64,000 bases of DNA from positions 5,777,585 to 5,841,584 of the forward strand of contig CM026433.1 in the NCBI GenBank assembly GCA_014871385.1, in the 5' to 3' direction. The notes below the pieces were generated by a model that did no database searches, was not told the DNA's origin, and worked only from the letters and a program-made list of their open reading frames with translations. Shown piece by piece: positions 34,322-46,111 of the stretch (position 1 is its first letter; each line of letters begins with the position of its first letter). This DNA is from Ceratodon purpureus. Lineage: Eukaryota; Streptophyta; Bryopsida; Pseudoditrichales; Ditrichaceae. Both the position numbers and the translations under genes were made by a program.

Positions 34322-36087
34322 TTCATTCTTGACTGAGAGGTGCATGTGCCATTTAGGGGCATTCCAGCAGCTGAATCCCTCACGCCCTCCAGGATTAGAC
34401 TAGGATTTGGATTTCAGATGAGCTGATAGGAATATGCAGTCGATGGTGGATAAAACTCACGATCGACTGATTGAATGATTGAAGTTTAGCCTGTTGCTTC
34501 CTACGGGGACGTACTTGTTTGCGGTTTCATTGAGACAGATTTCTATTGTGTATATATACAAATTTCATGGTGACCATTATCTGCGAGCGTACGCTTAGTT
34601 TCCGTTTGTGGCAGACGTTTCTGAAGTTCCTGATGTCCATTCGTGAACTTGTTTTTTCATGCTGCAAATCATGTGCCTGAGCTACAGTGACGGATATACT
34701 TCGTCAGATAAATAGATTACTCCCTTTTTAGAAGCGAGGGTTTGGAGATTACGGTGTACCCATTATAATCTAGACAGTAGACAACATTTACGTCACGGAG
34801 GATATGTTGAAATTTTTGTTTTGATTGGTAGAATGGTTGAAAGTTGGAGGTTGAACATTTAACCAGTACCTTCTGCACTTACGTGTTGAGTAGATATATT
34901 GAATATTGTTATGCATCGTAGCAGAAGTGTCTTGTGACACAGGTTCTTCATACACCATGGTGATCTCGAAACATCAATTTCTGATTAATAAATATCGATC
35001 CCGTCAGTGATTGGATTTTCCTTATGTTGAATACGTTGGAATATGAAGAAGTTTCTAAAGGTACGTTAGGTAGTTTGATCGAGATTGCAGTTGGCTGCTG
35101 CAATGATCGTCTAACTTCTGTCTGTTCCTTGGATTATATATGTTCGTGAAAGGTGGAGGCAGCTATGTTGAAGGAGATGCAGATAGCAGAGTGTGATGTT
35201 GCTCTCGAAATGATTCGGTTATCATCTTGAGACACAGAAGACTTCTCTTGATGTCACAACAAAAATGCTATGACTGCGCAGAATCTGCTCTCAATGAATC
35301 TGCGATGCAGGGTGGAATAGTTAGTCACAGATAGTAATTTCATGGTAATTATTTTTGGGTTTTTTTAAATCTCTTTTAGACTTTTATATTGATGAAAATA
35401 TAAAGTTAGTGGATATTGTGTTTACCAGAAATTCATGACATCATTATAAATAGTATGTCTTTCTTTAGGAAGTACTTTGGTGGAATGTGAAAGGCAAAAT
35501 AAAATACAAACGCTCTCATTTAAACATCTTATATCTACAATATCATGGACAAAGTTTTTGCAGAAACCATGATTTTTTCTCTGAAACAGAGGGAGTAGCT
35601 TGTAAAGAATAATTTGGTTATTCATAAAATTTTATTTTACTGACTACTGAATCTATAACGATACATTTTTATTTTTTTAATTATAAGCATTCCAATTCAC
35701 CTTATAAAAATTTCAAATGATCACAATTTTAAATTGAAGGAAAATTATACCACCTTTAAAAATAGCCTAAAATTTTAAAATTTTAAAATAAACAATAAAT
35801 AAAAATCAGTGAATTTATTTTTATGATAAGCTAAAGTAAACTAAATTTTATATATACTCTATGAATACGTTTATTTTTAGACATGTAATTATTTATAAAG
35901 TTGGACTTCACTTAATTACTTTTTGTTATTTTATATACATACAAGTTACATCAAATATAACCATATGAATGTAGAAAAGATTTGTTTTTATATTTGATTA
36001 ACAGTATAAACTTATTGTATGAAGATTTTATATTTTTATATATGTTTTGGTTGTATTCATGACTATCAAGCCAAACAAAAGATTTAG
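34322..36087. other. 3' flank grading into AT-rich desert
   Basis: The first several hundred bases probably hold the end of the zinc-finger transcript. From about 35340 the sequence is AT-rich with no supported feature. Confidence 0.4.
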
Positions 36088-36416
36088 CATTAGGAGAAGA
36101 AAAAAATTCCAAAGGGGCCCTTTAAGATAGCCCGTAGTAGGTGAACCGCTGCCCCAATACCCCTCCCAGTAAAAGCCCATTGGTGCATGTCGCTGCCCGC
36201 TAACAGCATTAAAAGCAACAATGATGGCAGTATTGGCACCATTTGTAGCGCTGGCAGCATTGATTGGCTCGACCCGTCACTAGACCCACATAATTTCATT
36301 GTTGGTAAGTAGATAGCACGATTGATGCCACCATCAAAAGTGCATGGTTTAGAGTCAAAATTCATAGTATGTGTAAATGTCAAAGGCCCCTTTGAGACTA
36401 CAGATTTCTCCTAATG
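36088..36416. mobile_element. Short CATTAGG-ended TIR element (329 bp)
   Basis: The left end begins CATTAGGAGAAG and the right end, read inward, begins CATTAGGAGAAATC. After a divergent gap both continue into CAAAGGGGCC followed by a TTT run. The block is GC-richer than its flanks and carries no transposase. Right-end bases align with the TIR of the 2.58-kb element at 46112-48687 (shared CATTAGG, GTCTC, AAAGGGGCC-like order), so I place both in one family. No target duplication can be recognised. Confidence 0.6.
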
Positions 36417-36650
36417 AGTGGATAATGAATCCAGATTCATAAACATTTATTTAGATGAATGTAGTGATTACAAAAAAATAATAGAATACCTTCCAAAGCC
36501 ATAAAAATTTCATAAAAATAAAGGTGTTGATTGAAATTGCAATAAATTAGATGTTGAAATTCAAGAAATCATTGAAGAAGGAATAAGACTGAAGGTGGAA
36601 TCAAACAAGTCTTCTATTGATCCAATAGTTGATCGTACTCACGATCCTAA

Positions 36651-37131
36651 TATAGTCCACCCTCTATAAATGTTACACCTATAAGTGTTAACCCTCTCTA
36701 AATGTTAACTTTCTTTTACTCCCCACATATTGCACATTACAAATGTTAAACGCACACTACAAATGTTAAACGTGTTAAATGTTAATAAAATGGTACTCCC
36801 CTCTTTGTAAATTTGACTTTGTAGATGTTGACAGATGATATACATCCATAATATGGATGCTAACAATTACACATCCAGTTTCATTCTCTTCCATTGATTC
36901 ATACTTCACCCGTGATTTGTCAACTTGATATTGAATAATGTTTTGATTGGATTTGCATTTTTATGAATGGAATTCTCTCACAAGGCTTTTGTACAATTGC
37001 TTACATTTATAAATGTTAACATTTATATATTGCTTCAAAAAGTGATTTCATAATTGTTAACTGTTAACACCTCTATAAATGTTAACTTTTCTCTACTCTC
37101 GAGGGTTAACATTTATAGAGGATGGACTGTA
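36651..37131. mobile_element. pogo-like (Tc1/mariner) MITE
   Basis: The element 36653-37129 (477 bp) is bordered by TA on each side. Its ends are inverted repeats: TAGTCCACCCTCTATAAATG on the left and CAGTCCATCCTCTATAAATG read inward from the right. The CAGT...CCTCTATAAAT pattern is that of plant pogo-like MITEs as I remember them. The interior holds many direct and inverted copies of TAAATGTTAA. No transposase is present. Confidence 0.75.
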
Positions 37132-38519
37132 CTGAAATAAAGAGAAGTAGCCAACCTAGAAGTTTATCCAAATTTGTTCAATCACTTACTAATGATGAAG
37201 CTCCAAATATTTGTCCTTCAACCAATGAAGGTCAAGATGTTTCTATCCCTCATTCAATTTAAAAATCTCAAAGTACTTGGAGAGGAGCACAATAAAGTGG
37301 ACCAAAAAAGTGCTTAGCTATTTGTCAATTTTAGCCATTTGGCAAAAATTGCAGAAAAGTGATGGAAAGATGTTATTGAAGTCAAACTTTTTTGATAATA
37401 TAGATTATCGACTTGTTTTTCTACAACTTAGAAAAGATTTGTGCAAAGTAGGCACTTTAAAATTATTGTATGAAAGCTTCAAATCCAAACAAAATAAATG
37501 CAGCCATCTGAAAAAGTGGCTAAAAAAACGAAAAACTATCTAAAAATCACTTTTGAAGGAGTGGTGCCCTCTATATGTGTTAGAGGTATTTTAAAATAGT
37601 CAATTCATATACTCAATAATTGATTTAGGGTTCTAAAAGTACCGTAAGGATGTTTTTAAAGAGAGTCATTTTTGCGTTACTTTTTGTGAGTTTTTTTCAC
37701 TGAACATTGTTTTTTATATTGAAAAAAACATCCTCTAAAGACAATAGAGGGCACCAAATGAAGAAATTAAGACTTTGGAAAAAATTATTTTCATAATTTA
37801 GAATTATCGGTCAAATTAAGTTTCAATTGAAGATGTTCTTTCAATAAAGATAGATGTGAGATAACTTATGACACCCCAAAAAGTGACTAAAATGCTCAAA
37901 AACTACACCAAAATGCTCAAAATGAGCTTTTTAAAAATATAATTTAGAAGAGATGTTTAAATACTTCATCAATAAACATGAGTCAAAATATGCATTTGTG
38001 GAGGTATTGTGTATTGAAGATTTTATTAAATTGTTCAAACCACATTGTCCAATATGTTTTCAAGCTCGTCGAGTTCAAGTACACAATTAAAATATGCGTT
38101 AAAATGTACATCTGAAATGTATCAATGATCATAAGTTTTCATGGCCAATTGTATCTTCCCGATTGTGGTCTAATGTCCAAAAAATACCTCATATACCATG
38201 TTATACAATAGTAAACACCAGAATAGGTTACACACAATGTAGAAAGTTTTCCAAGGGTATGGATTTTTATATGGTAGGTAAAACTCATTTTTGTAAATTT
38301 CAAAAAAATGAATATATGCAAATTTATTGACTGTATGGGAAACTGAAAAAAAAAATTGTGGGATGAATTAAAAAAGGGGTAGACATCCAATTCTTACATA
38401 CTTAGATACTAAATGTGATTTTACTAGTGTCTAGATTTGCTTATCATGGTACTATTATTGTGATACATGCAACGAGAGGACATGTATTAGAGGTCTACAC
38501 TATGACAAGGAAGGAGGCA
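37132..38519. other. AT-rich, unassigned
   Basis: Short open frames such as 37277-37543 are Lys/Phe-rich and could be transposon debris. No family motif, TIR or RNA gene was found. Confidence 0.4.
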
Positions 38520-39150
38520 AGCAATTCTTGGAAATTGAAGACAAAGCATCAAAAATGGCATCAAAAAAATTATTGAAAGTAGGGGTAAATATTGATGAGA
38601 TAGTACATGATGATAAGTGCACTGTAAATGGCCTTCAAGCCACCTTTGGAATAATATCTCAAAAAGATTTATGGTACAAATGTAAGCAACTTTTAAAAAT
38701 TGCAAAAGGACTTATTAGACAAAGTTACTCAATGATCAATTACTGAACAAGTTCAAAGACTACAACACATATATTGAATTTTTTTTTTTACAAATAAAGA
38801 CATTGAAGCAATCATGTCTGCATATATGCAATATAGTTGAACATTGGGTTGGTGATCACAGTACATGTGAAATCATTGATAATTCATAACAACGTGTATT
38901 AGAGAAGTGGAGTCGTGAAAAAGCTAAGTCCGATTTAAATGGAAAAACACATATAGCATTACAAAATTGGTTAGCATCAAACATCAAGAAACAAAATTTC
39001 AAATATTATACTCGCACTCGAGAAAATTATTTAAGTGAATCATTTAATAGCCTCATAAATAAGTATGCAACCAAACGTATGCATTTTGAGGCAAATTATG
39101 GAATAAGAGTTGTATGTGCATTCTTTGATTGAAATGAAAACCGAGCAATA
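38520..39150 (+). pseudogene. Transposase-like relic (GDHS and ESFN motifs)
   Basis: Reading across two or three frames restores a recognisably protein-like run. It begins with an 'EIEDKASKMASKKLL' helix and a 'VGVNIDEIVHDDKCT' strand, then passes a C-x3-V-E-H-W-V-G-D-H-S-T-C metal-binding-like motif, a tryptophan-rich helix, and 'ENYLSESFNSLINKYATKR' followed by 'ANYGIRVVCAFF'. Several stops (for example at 38744, 38889 and 39130) and a poly-T interruption show it is dead. This motif order recalls a family of uncharacterised transposon-encoded proteins in animals and plants. That recall is from memory and the superfamily is not established. Confidence 0.45.
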
Positions 39151-42100
39151 TAGTATATAAAGATTTTAAACATCAAATCCTTTGAAGATTCAATTTGTAA
39201 GCGTCCAGCATAGAAGACCATATTATTTAAGAAGACATATCAAAAAGAGACAATGTAAGGCACTTGCTTCGTCATTATGGAATTGTAGAAGTAGAATACT
39301 GGGGAGTCTATAGGGACAGGTATCAATGAGATTGCGACTCCAATTATGGAAATGAATATTAGTGAGATTGCTACCCCGATTGAGACAACACCAAGGACAT
39401 CAATAGGTGCAGGAAATACACAAAGAATCACACAATAAGTCTAGTACATTAAGTTTAAAGATATTTCTTTCTTTCTTTTCTTGCGCAATAGGTGTTACTT
39501 ACTTGGATTATCTGTGTTTCAAAGATCTTGACAAGATTTCATTGCTAAGATCCTTTAGTATTTTGAATAAAACATGATGTTACCTGAGCACTCACTTTCT
39601 GGAAATAAATCTTCCTCATTTTTCATAAGCTCTATTTTTATGTGTTGATGGTCTGGTTGGGATATTCAAATTTCTAAAATTAGAATCAAAGATTTTGAAG
39701 AAATTTTATTTGATTTTTTAGTTTAAAAGATGAGTTATGTCTCACTTACTTATAATCTCTAAATCAAGCATTTGTAATATCATTTTTTTTTAATATTATT
39801 TCTAAATTTGACCTTCATTTCATTTTGAAGAGGACTACATATAATATCATTTATGAATAAAAAAATAAAAAAATATACACTAAAATGCGCAGGTATACAT
39901 AATACAACGTATGTAATTTTCTCATCATCAACACAGATACTAAACTTTAAGATTATTTCAATTAGCACACAAACTGTCCTTTTTGTACAATGCAAGGATG
40001 TTGCATAGTTTATTTTCTTATTTCTTGAATAAATGACAAAGACCACGGAACAATCACAGTACTATGCTGTGGTGCATTTCCATCTACGCAACATGTCTAT
40101 CATTTGTGACAATATTTGCACAATAACAAAATAAAAATTACAATGAGCAATTATGTGTAGATCACCAGGACTCACACTTATCAAACCTAAGATCCCAAGA
40201 ATTCCCGTCTGCCCCTTTATGTATGAATTAAATACAATTCGGGAATGCCATTTACAACAATCTCTCACCTCAAAATTAAAATGCCCAACATAGTCAAAAC
40301 ATAGTAAGAAACATAAGCGTTAAGGGCATTGAAAATTAATCTTTTCCGTCGTTGAAAGAGCTAGCAATGCCACGATTGAGATAATTGAGAATAATCTTGA
40401 TGACCTATAAGACTCCATATAATTATCCATGAACTACATTTTAAAAGCAAACATAGTTAGGTAAAAAATTCTTGCTACCAAAGCCGCGCGACGCACAACC
40501 TGATGAAACCTAAGCATGATGTTGATCACCTCCTCACCAAGCTCAGACAGGCTATACTGTAACGCTTGAACATAATCCCTTGCTCAATACAAAGAAAGTG
40601 ATACAATCTCAAGACGAACCGACATAATTTATTTTGTAATGAAAACTTCTCTACATACTGGAGACCAATCCACACTCCAATGTGCAGTCTTGCGCCCACA
40701 GCAATCGATAGAGTGGGGCGACGGAGCTCGGAAGAGCCACGGGGGCGCCCGAGAGTGCACGACATTAAGGTTTTAGTAGTAGGTGAAATGCCTCTACAAA
40801 TGGATTTAAATTGTATAGAAGCCATGGACTATTTTCTATCAATGGTGCAAATGAAGATATGACAATATCACATGAAATAGTACTAAAGAATTTCATTTGG
40901 GCGTAAGCGTTTAAAGAATTTAACTTGTAGTATAAAACCGCAAAACTTTCATTTTGTTCTATAAAACATCTCAAACAAGAAGGTCTTTGGTTATTAGCAA
41001 GAGTTTTAAGAGTGCTTTCAAAATACAGTAGAATATTTGGTTTCTTTAAACTTGCAACTCTTAATGAGATAATTCTTGGCAAAATTTTGAAATAAACTTG
41101 TTGGCTTCTTCAATTGACCCTATAAGTCCTCCTTCAAAAATTTAATCATATTAAGTGCAATTTTTTTTTCAAAATAATATCCAATGATTTGCAATTGATA
41201 CATCTCTATTTTTTTATTATTTCAAATTCAATCTCCATAAATTGATCAATTTCCATTACAAATTCTTTTAGCCATGAAAATAAAAAACAAAACAAAAAAA
41301 ATAAACAAAGAAATGAAGAAATAAAGATCTTCTCTAACCCTAAGGGTGGGTGGGCGGAACATCCCTTTACAGGGCAGCTTTTATCACCTTCCTCACCAAA
41401 TTTCATTCTATTCTAAATCAACCTATTCTCAATTCAAACCTTATCAAATCTTTGCACTTTCTTGTAATTCCTAATTACAAATTAGTCACATAGTGACTTT
41501 CACTAGAGAATTCTCAATCAATACACTACTTACAATACAGTAGTACATGACAAAAAAATCTCATGTAGTTTCAAATTACCAATTTAGTCACATAGTGCTT
41601 TAAACCAAAGAATTCTCAATCAACTCACTACTTACAAATAGTAGTGTATGATAAATTAAACCAAATAGTAGAAAAAAGTTTGTCTTAAAACTGACAATAC
41701 AAGATCAAACACAAAATAGTTTGAGTTTGTAGAAATCCTCTCATTTCTTGAATGTTGGTGTAGTAAAGTAAAAATATCCAGAGGTAAAGGACCTCAACTG
41801 TCTCCATAAACACAACCAAAACCACAGTCAGGATTATGTTTGTAGACAAGGTGTCAACAATCCTTTACAGCTTATTATTGCAGTCACAAGAAAAATCAAA
41901 CCGTACACCAAACATACAAAACAAAGGGAGAGATGAAAGAGTCTAATTGCAATCATAAATTAGAGGACTTGACTAGTACCTGACTAGTAGTTCCACCAGA
42001 CTCAGCCATGTTGCACTTTGCTTTAGCTCTACACCACCATATACCAAAATATACCAAAGCTTCACAAACTCTAAAAATCTCTCAGACACATGTAGTAAAC

Positions 42101-43159
42101 TAGAATTAGTTTCAAAGCAGATAAGTAAACAGTTGCATATGGCAAAGAAACTCCCATGGTTTTATACCCTCAAAGAAGTCTGTAGAGATTTGTTGTTTGT
42201 TATATGGACAATCTATATAAATGAACAGCTTGTATAAATGAACAACCTCGCTAATCCAATCATCTTTGACCCTTAGATGAAGGTTAACCTAGATCAAATG
42301 GTCATAGATTAGAGACTTGCTAGAGTAAAGTTCAAGCTTGTAGTAAGCCCCAAGTAAAGTAAGGGCCCTAAGTAAAGTAAGCTTCAAGGTTTGGAGTAAC
42401 TACTAGTAAACCATGTGTAAGGGAGGTGGGTGGGTTTCACCAATTTACACCTTAGTCAGCATATCATGCCATAATAAAGTGACTATGTGATTGTTTGCAA
42501 AGTTTTACAAGTAATGTGCAAATTTATTTTGCAAGCCTACATAACTGAAGAGTGTAACTTATGTTTAAATCATTGTAATAAAAACCTTATTTGTTAGCTA
42601 GAAAATAAATTCCAAATTAAATACGAGTATAAGAGCTTTCCAATGTTTTAAAAAATAATTAAAATTAAAAAATAAAATAAAAAATTATAATATTCAATTT
42701 TTAATATCCGCATTATAGTGTTACACATACATTAGTCAACTACAACAAGAACCAAGAGAAATTAGATAGATGAGAAATGTCCTTGATTGCTGCCATTAGA
42801 ATAGTTTTCATTTGCTAACCGTCCACTATGTAGAAGCCCGTATGTCTAAGAGTTAACATCATATATATAGTTGTTGTTATGTCATCTAAAGCAGGATCTC
42901 TTTACTTATTTTGAATTCTAATTTCTTTTTTTATTTAAAGAATAGTTGTATAAAATTGTTTTCGATGAGACCCATATCATGCCATCACATATTATATCAT
43001 ATATCTTATCCTATGATTTATCACATTTTATTATAATATTGTAATTGATTCATTAGATATTTGATTTCAAATATTTTATTCTAGATTGATAATATTATTT
43101 GATTTCATTTTGAATTACAAAACATTTAGAAGACATTGTTTCAAATCATTATCAATATA
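39151..43159. other. AT-rich transposon desert
   Basis: No gene supported. A GC-richer patch at about 40480-40770 has no recognisable coding content. A tandem duplication at 41483-41686 is listed separately. A G/C-rich spot near 41340 and short repeats of TATAAATGAACA near 42220 are the only other visible structures. Confidence 0.4.
41483..41686. repeat. Imperfect 102-bp tandem duplication
   Basis: Two copies of a unit containing TAGTCACATAGTG, GAATTCTCAATCAA and CACTACTTACAA lie head to tail with a period of about 102 bp and moderate divergence. No TIRs or coding sequence are associated. Confidence 0.65.
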
Positions 43160-46111
43160 AATCATTTTCAACGTGAAGCCATAAATTTGCGTGCTCTACG
43201 CGCTATGGCTTAAGATCGACTACAACGACAACAACCATCTGAAATCTCTGTGATTATGTCACCTCAAGGCTCATTCTAAGCTTCAGAGTTCTTGCAAATT
43301 CCAAACTCTATTCTTTTATCTATAGCCTTAGAAGTTGGCATAGGAGTTGAACCTTCTCAAAATCATGTAAATCTTTCTACCATTGGACCATTTCCTGCAC
43401 TGTTGAATCAAGGAATTCTTTCAAGTGATGTGGCAACCATTCTAGATCTTGCTTTGTTACGGTGAGAAATGAACAGACAAAAAGCTTTGGTTTGACTTGC
43501 AAACTCTCAACGTCAACGGATGATTCAAAACAAAAATGTGGCATTGGCAATTTTTGCAACAAGAAATAGAATTAGAATTGAGCAACAAACTTAATCCATG
43601 TAATAGAGTTTGTTCCTCTTAATATTTGTAGACAAAGGCTTGAAGATGAACAACGTGCTAGGTCGTTGCACAATAGAAATATAACATTGGCTCGCCTCTC
43701 TGTACAAGAAGCTATAGCTTTGTTGCCGCAATCACCAGATCGCATTCTAGAAAGTGATGAAGAATATATTAATGTTTGACGTTGTAGTTGAAAAAGACTT
43801 TTAGATGTTTTTTTTTGTTTTTGTTTATTTTATAGTATAGCGTTCTTTTGAAATAAAATATTGATGTTTTTATGCTATAAATTTTTCAACCAACTCAATA
43901 TTCTATTGCAAGGATTTTGGAATTTGTATTGTTTTAATCTCAATGATAAAATTTGAGATTTGAAATTGTTGTTTTAAATGTTAAAAGTGAAAATTATTTT
44001 TCATCTAATTTTGTTGTTTTTAAACTCAATTTATACATGTTATAAGCACTCCATTTACTTTAAAGTCAAAAGAACCTTGAAAAATTAATGATAATAATTT
44101 AATAATGAGTTTGATGTTCAAATAATACACATAAATTTTGTTGAGCATAAATTAGTTCAGCTCTGGCCTCTACATTTAATTAGAGTTTCTTAACCCCTTT
44201 ATCCAAATATCTTAAAAGTGTCACATTCCTCATTTTATTTAGAAGTTAAAATGTATTTTAAGATAATTTATTGCAAATTTATATTAAAAATAAATCTTTG
44301 ATATTTTTAACTCATATTATTACATTCGACATGATGGAGGTGATATATAATTTTTGTCTATGAAAAATGGACGATTCATTGGTACAAGAAGAGACTTTTC
44401 CTCATAGCCATAGAGCGGGAAGTGTTGCCGAGGTGCAATGTCAAAGTATATATGAACATTTATTAGAGCGACGTGCAGTACAAAAAACTAGCAGAGCTAG
44501 AGAAGATGGTATTGCACATGAAGTATGCTTGGAGAGGCCACAATTAGCATTCGAAAATGCAAGACACAAGAGACTTTTATGTCTAATAGATTTGACTCCT
44601 TATTATTTGGATCGCATGAATCGAGTTTGTACTAACTATCGTGGACTACATTAAAGTGATGAAAGATTAACAGAATTAAGTAATCTAAATCTACAATTTG
44701 GATTTTGTTGTCTAAAAGGTAATGTGAACCTTCTTGTATTGCAAGATCCTCCACAGTGTTTGTGTCAATTATTTGAAGGTGACAACAAACAACTAAAGAA
44801 TTTGGTAGAAATATCCGGAGATACAATGTTGCCTTTGCGTTTACTTCTGTTGGAACAACAAACTTCAATACACATATTGCAAGAAATGGTCCATATATCC
44901 TTAAATTTCAAGGAGAATTAAGACATTTGAGTGGATTGTTGTTGCCTACTGTTGGTGAAACAACCAAATATGCTCAATTATATTTTATTGATATTACTGA
45001 GGCAATTAACATTTGCATGGAGCGTGATCTAGAGTGAACTAGAATTATTATATTGGAGATTTAAAAAAAATTACCAACTCATCATGCATTTCATGGATAC
45101 TACAAACAAGCATATCAAATCCCGATGGAGTTCGAACAACAACAACAATGTGGTAGAAGAATTCCAAACGTTGTTGCACATTTCCATTTTGAAGGTCAAA
45201 TGGATTGAAGATGCTATAATTTTTTGGCATACAATGAAATAGTTGTTTTATTACTTGAAGAAGAAGATTGACCACAAGGAATACGAGATATTGTGCTTGG
45301 ACTGAGAGGAGAAGGTCATTTTCAAGAGCATATTAACAAGTGTCATTCTGCTTATTTGCCATTGCACTATGTGGTGTTATTTCCATTTGAGGAACTTGGA
45401 TGGCATGAAAATTTATTACATTCTAATAGTGAAAGTTAGCTTACCCAAAAATAATATTTTTCTTTTCAATAATTCCCACGGATTTCTAAATTTTCTACCA
45501 TTCTTTGTGGTGGTAAGATATTTCAACAATTCATTGTCAATGCTTAGGCAGCAACCAAACCAAATAGATTGGGCTATATCCAAATGAATCAATTGGATTT
45601 GCATACCAATCTCTACCAAGGCCTTGCTGATGCACTACAAGACGATGGAGAAAAAAATATAAATCTTAAAAACTTGGGGCATTGTCTTATTCTTCCTCCA
45701 AGTCATACTGGTAGTGCTCGCAATATGTTCGAATTGTTTGAGGATTCCATGGCCATAAACAAGATATTATTTTAACATCCAATTATTTTTAGAACCATGA
45801 CTGCAAATCTCAATTGGCGTGAGATACAAAAAGCTCTTTGGCTCGACAAAGTGCAGCGGATTGGCCTGATATTGTAGCACGCGTGTTTAAACTTAAACGC
45901 AATGCACTCATGACTTATATAAGAAAGATGCATTATTTTGAGAAAATCTGTTGCCCACGTGTTTGTCATTGAGTTTATCAAAAAGCGGACTTTGATCTAT
46001 ATGCACTTTCTAATTTTTCTTGCTAATGAAAACAAGATAAGAAAACTTGGTCAAGTTGATAGAAGAGTATGTGCAGAATTCCCTAATGAACAAGAGGACC
46101 TTGAATTTTTT

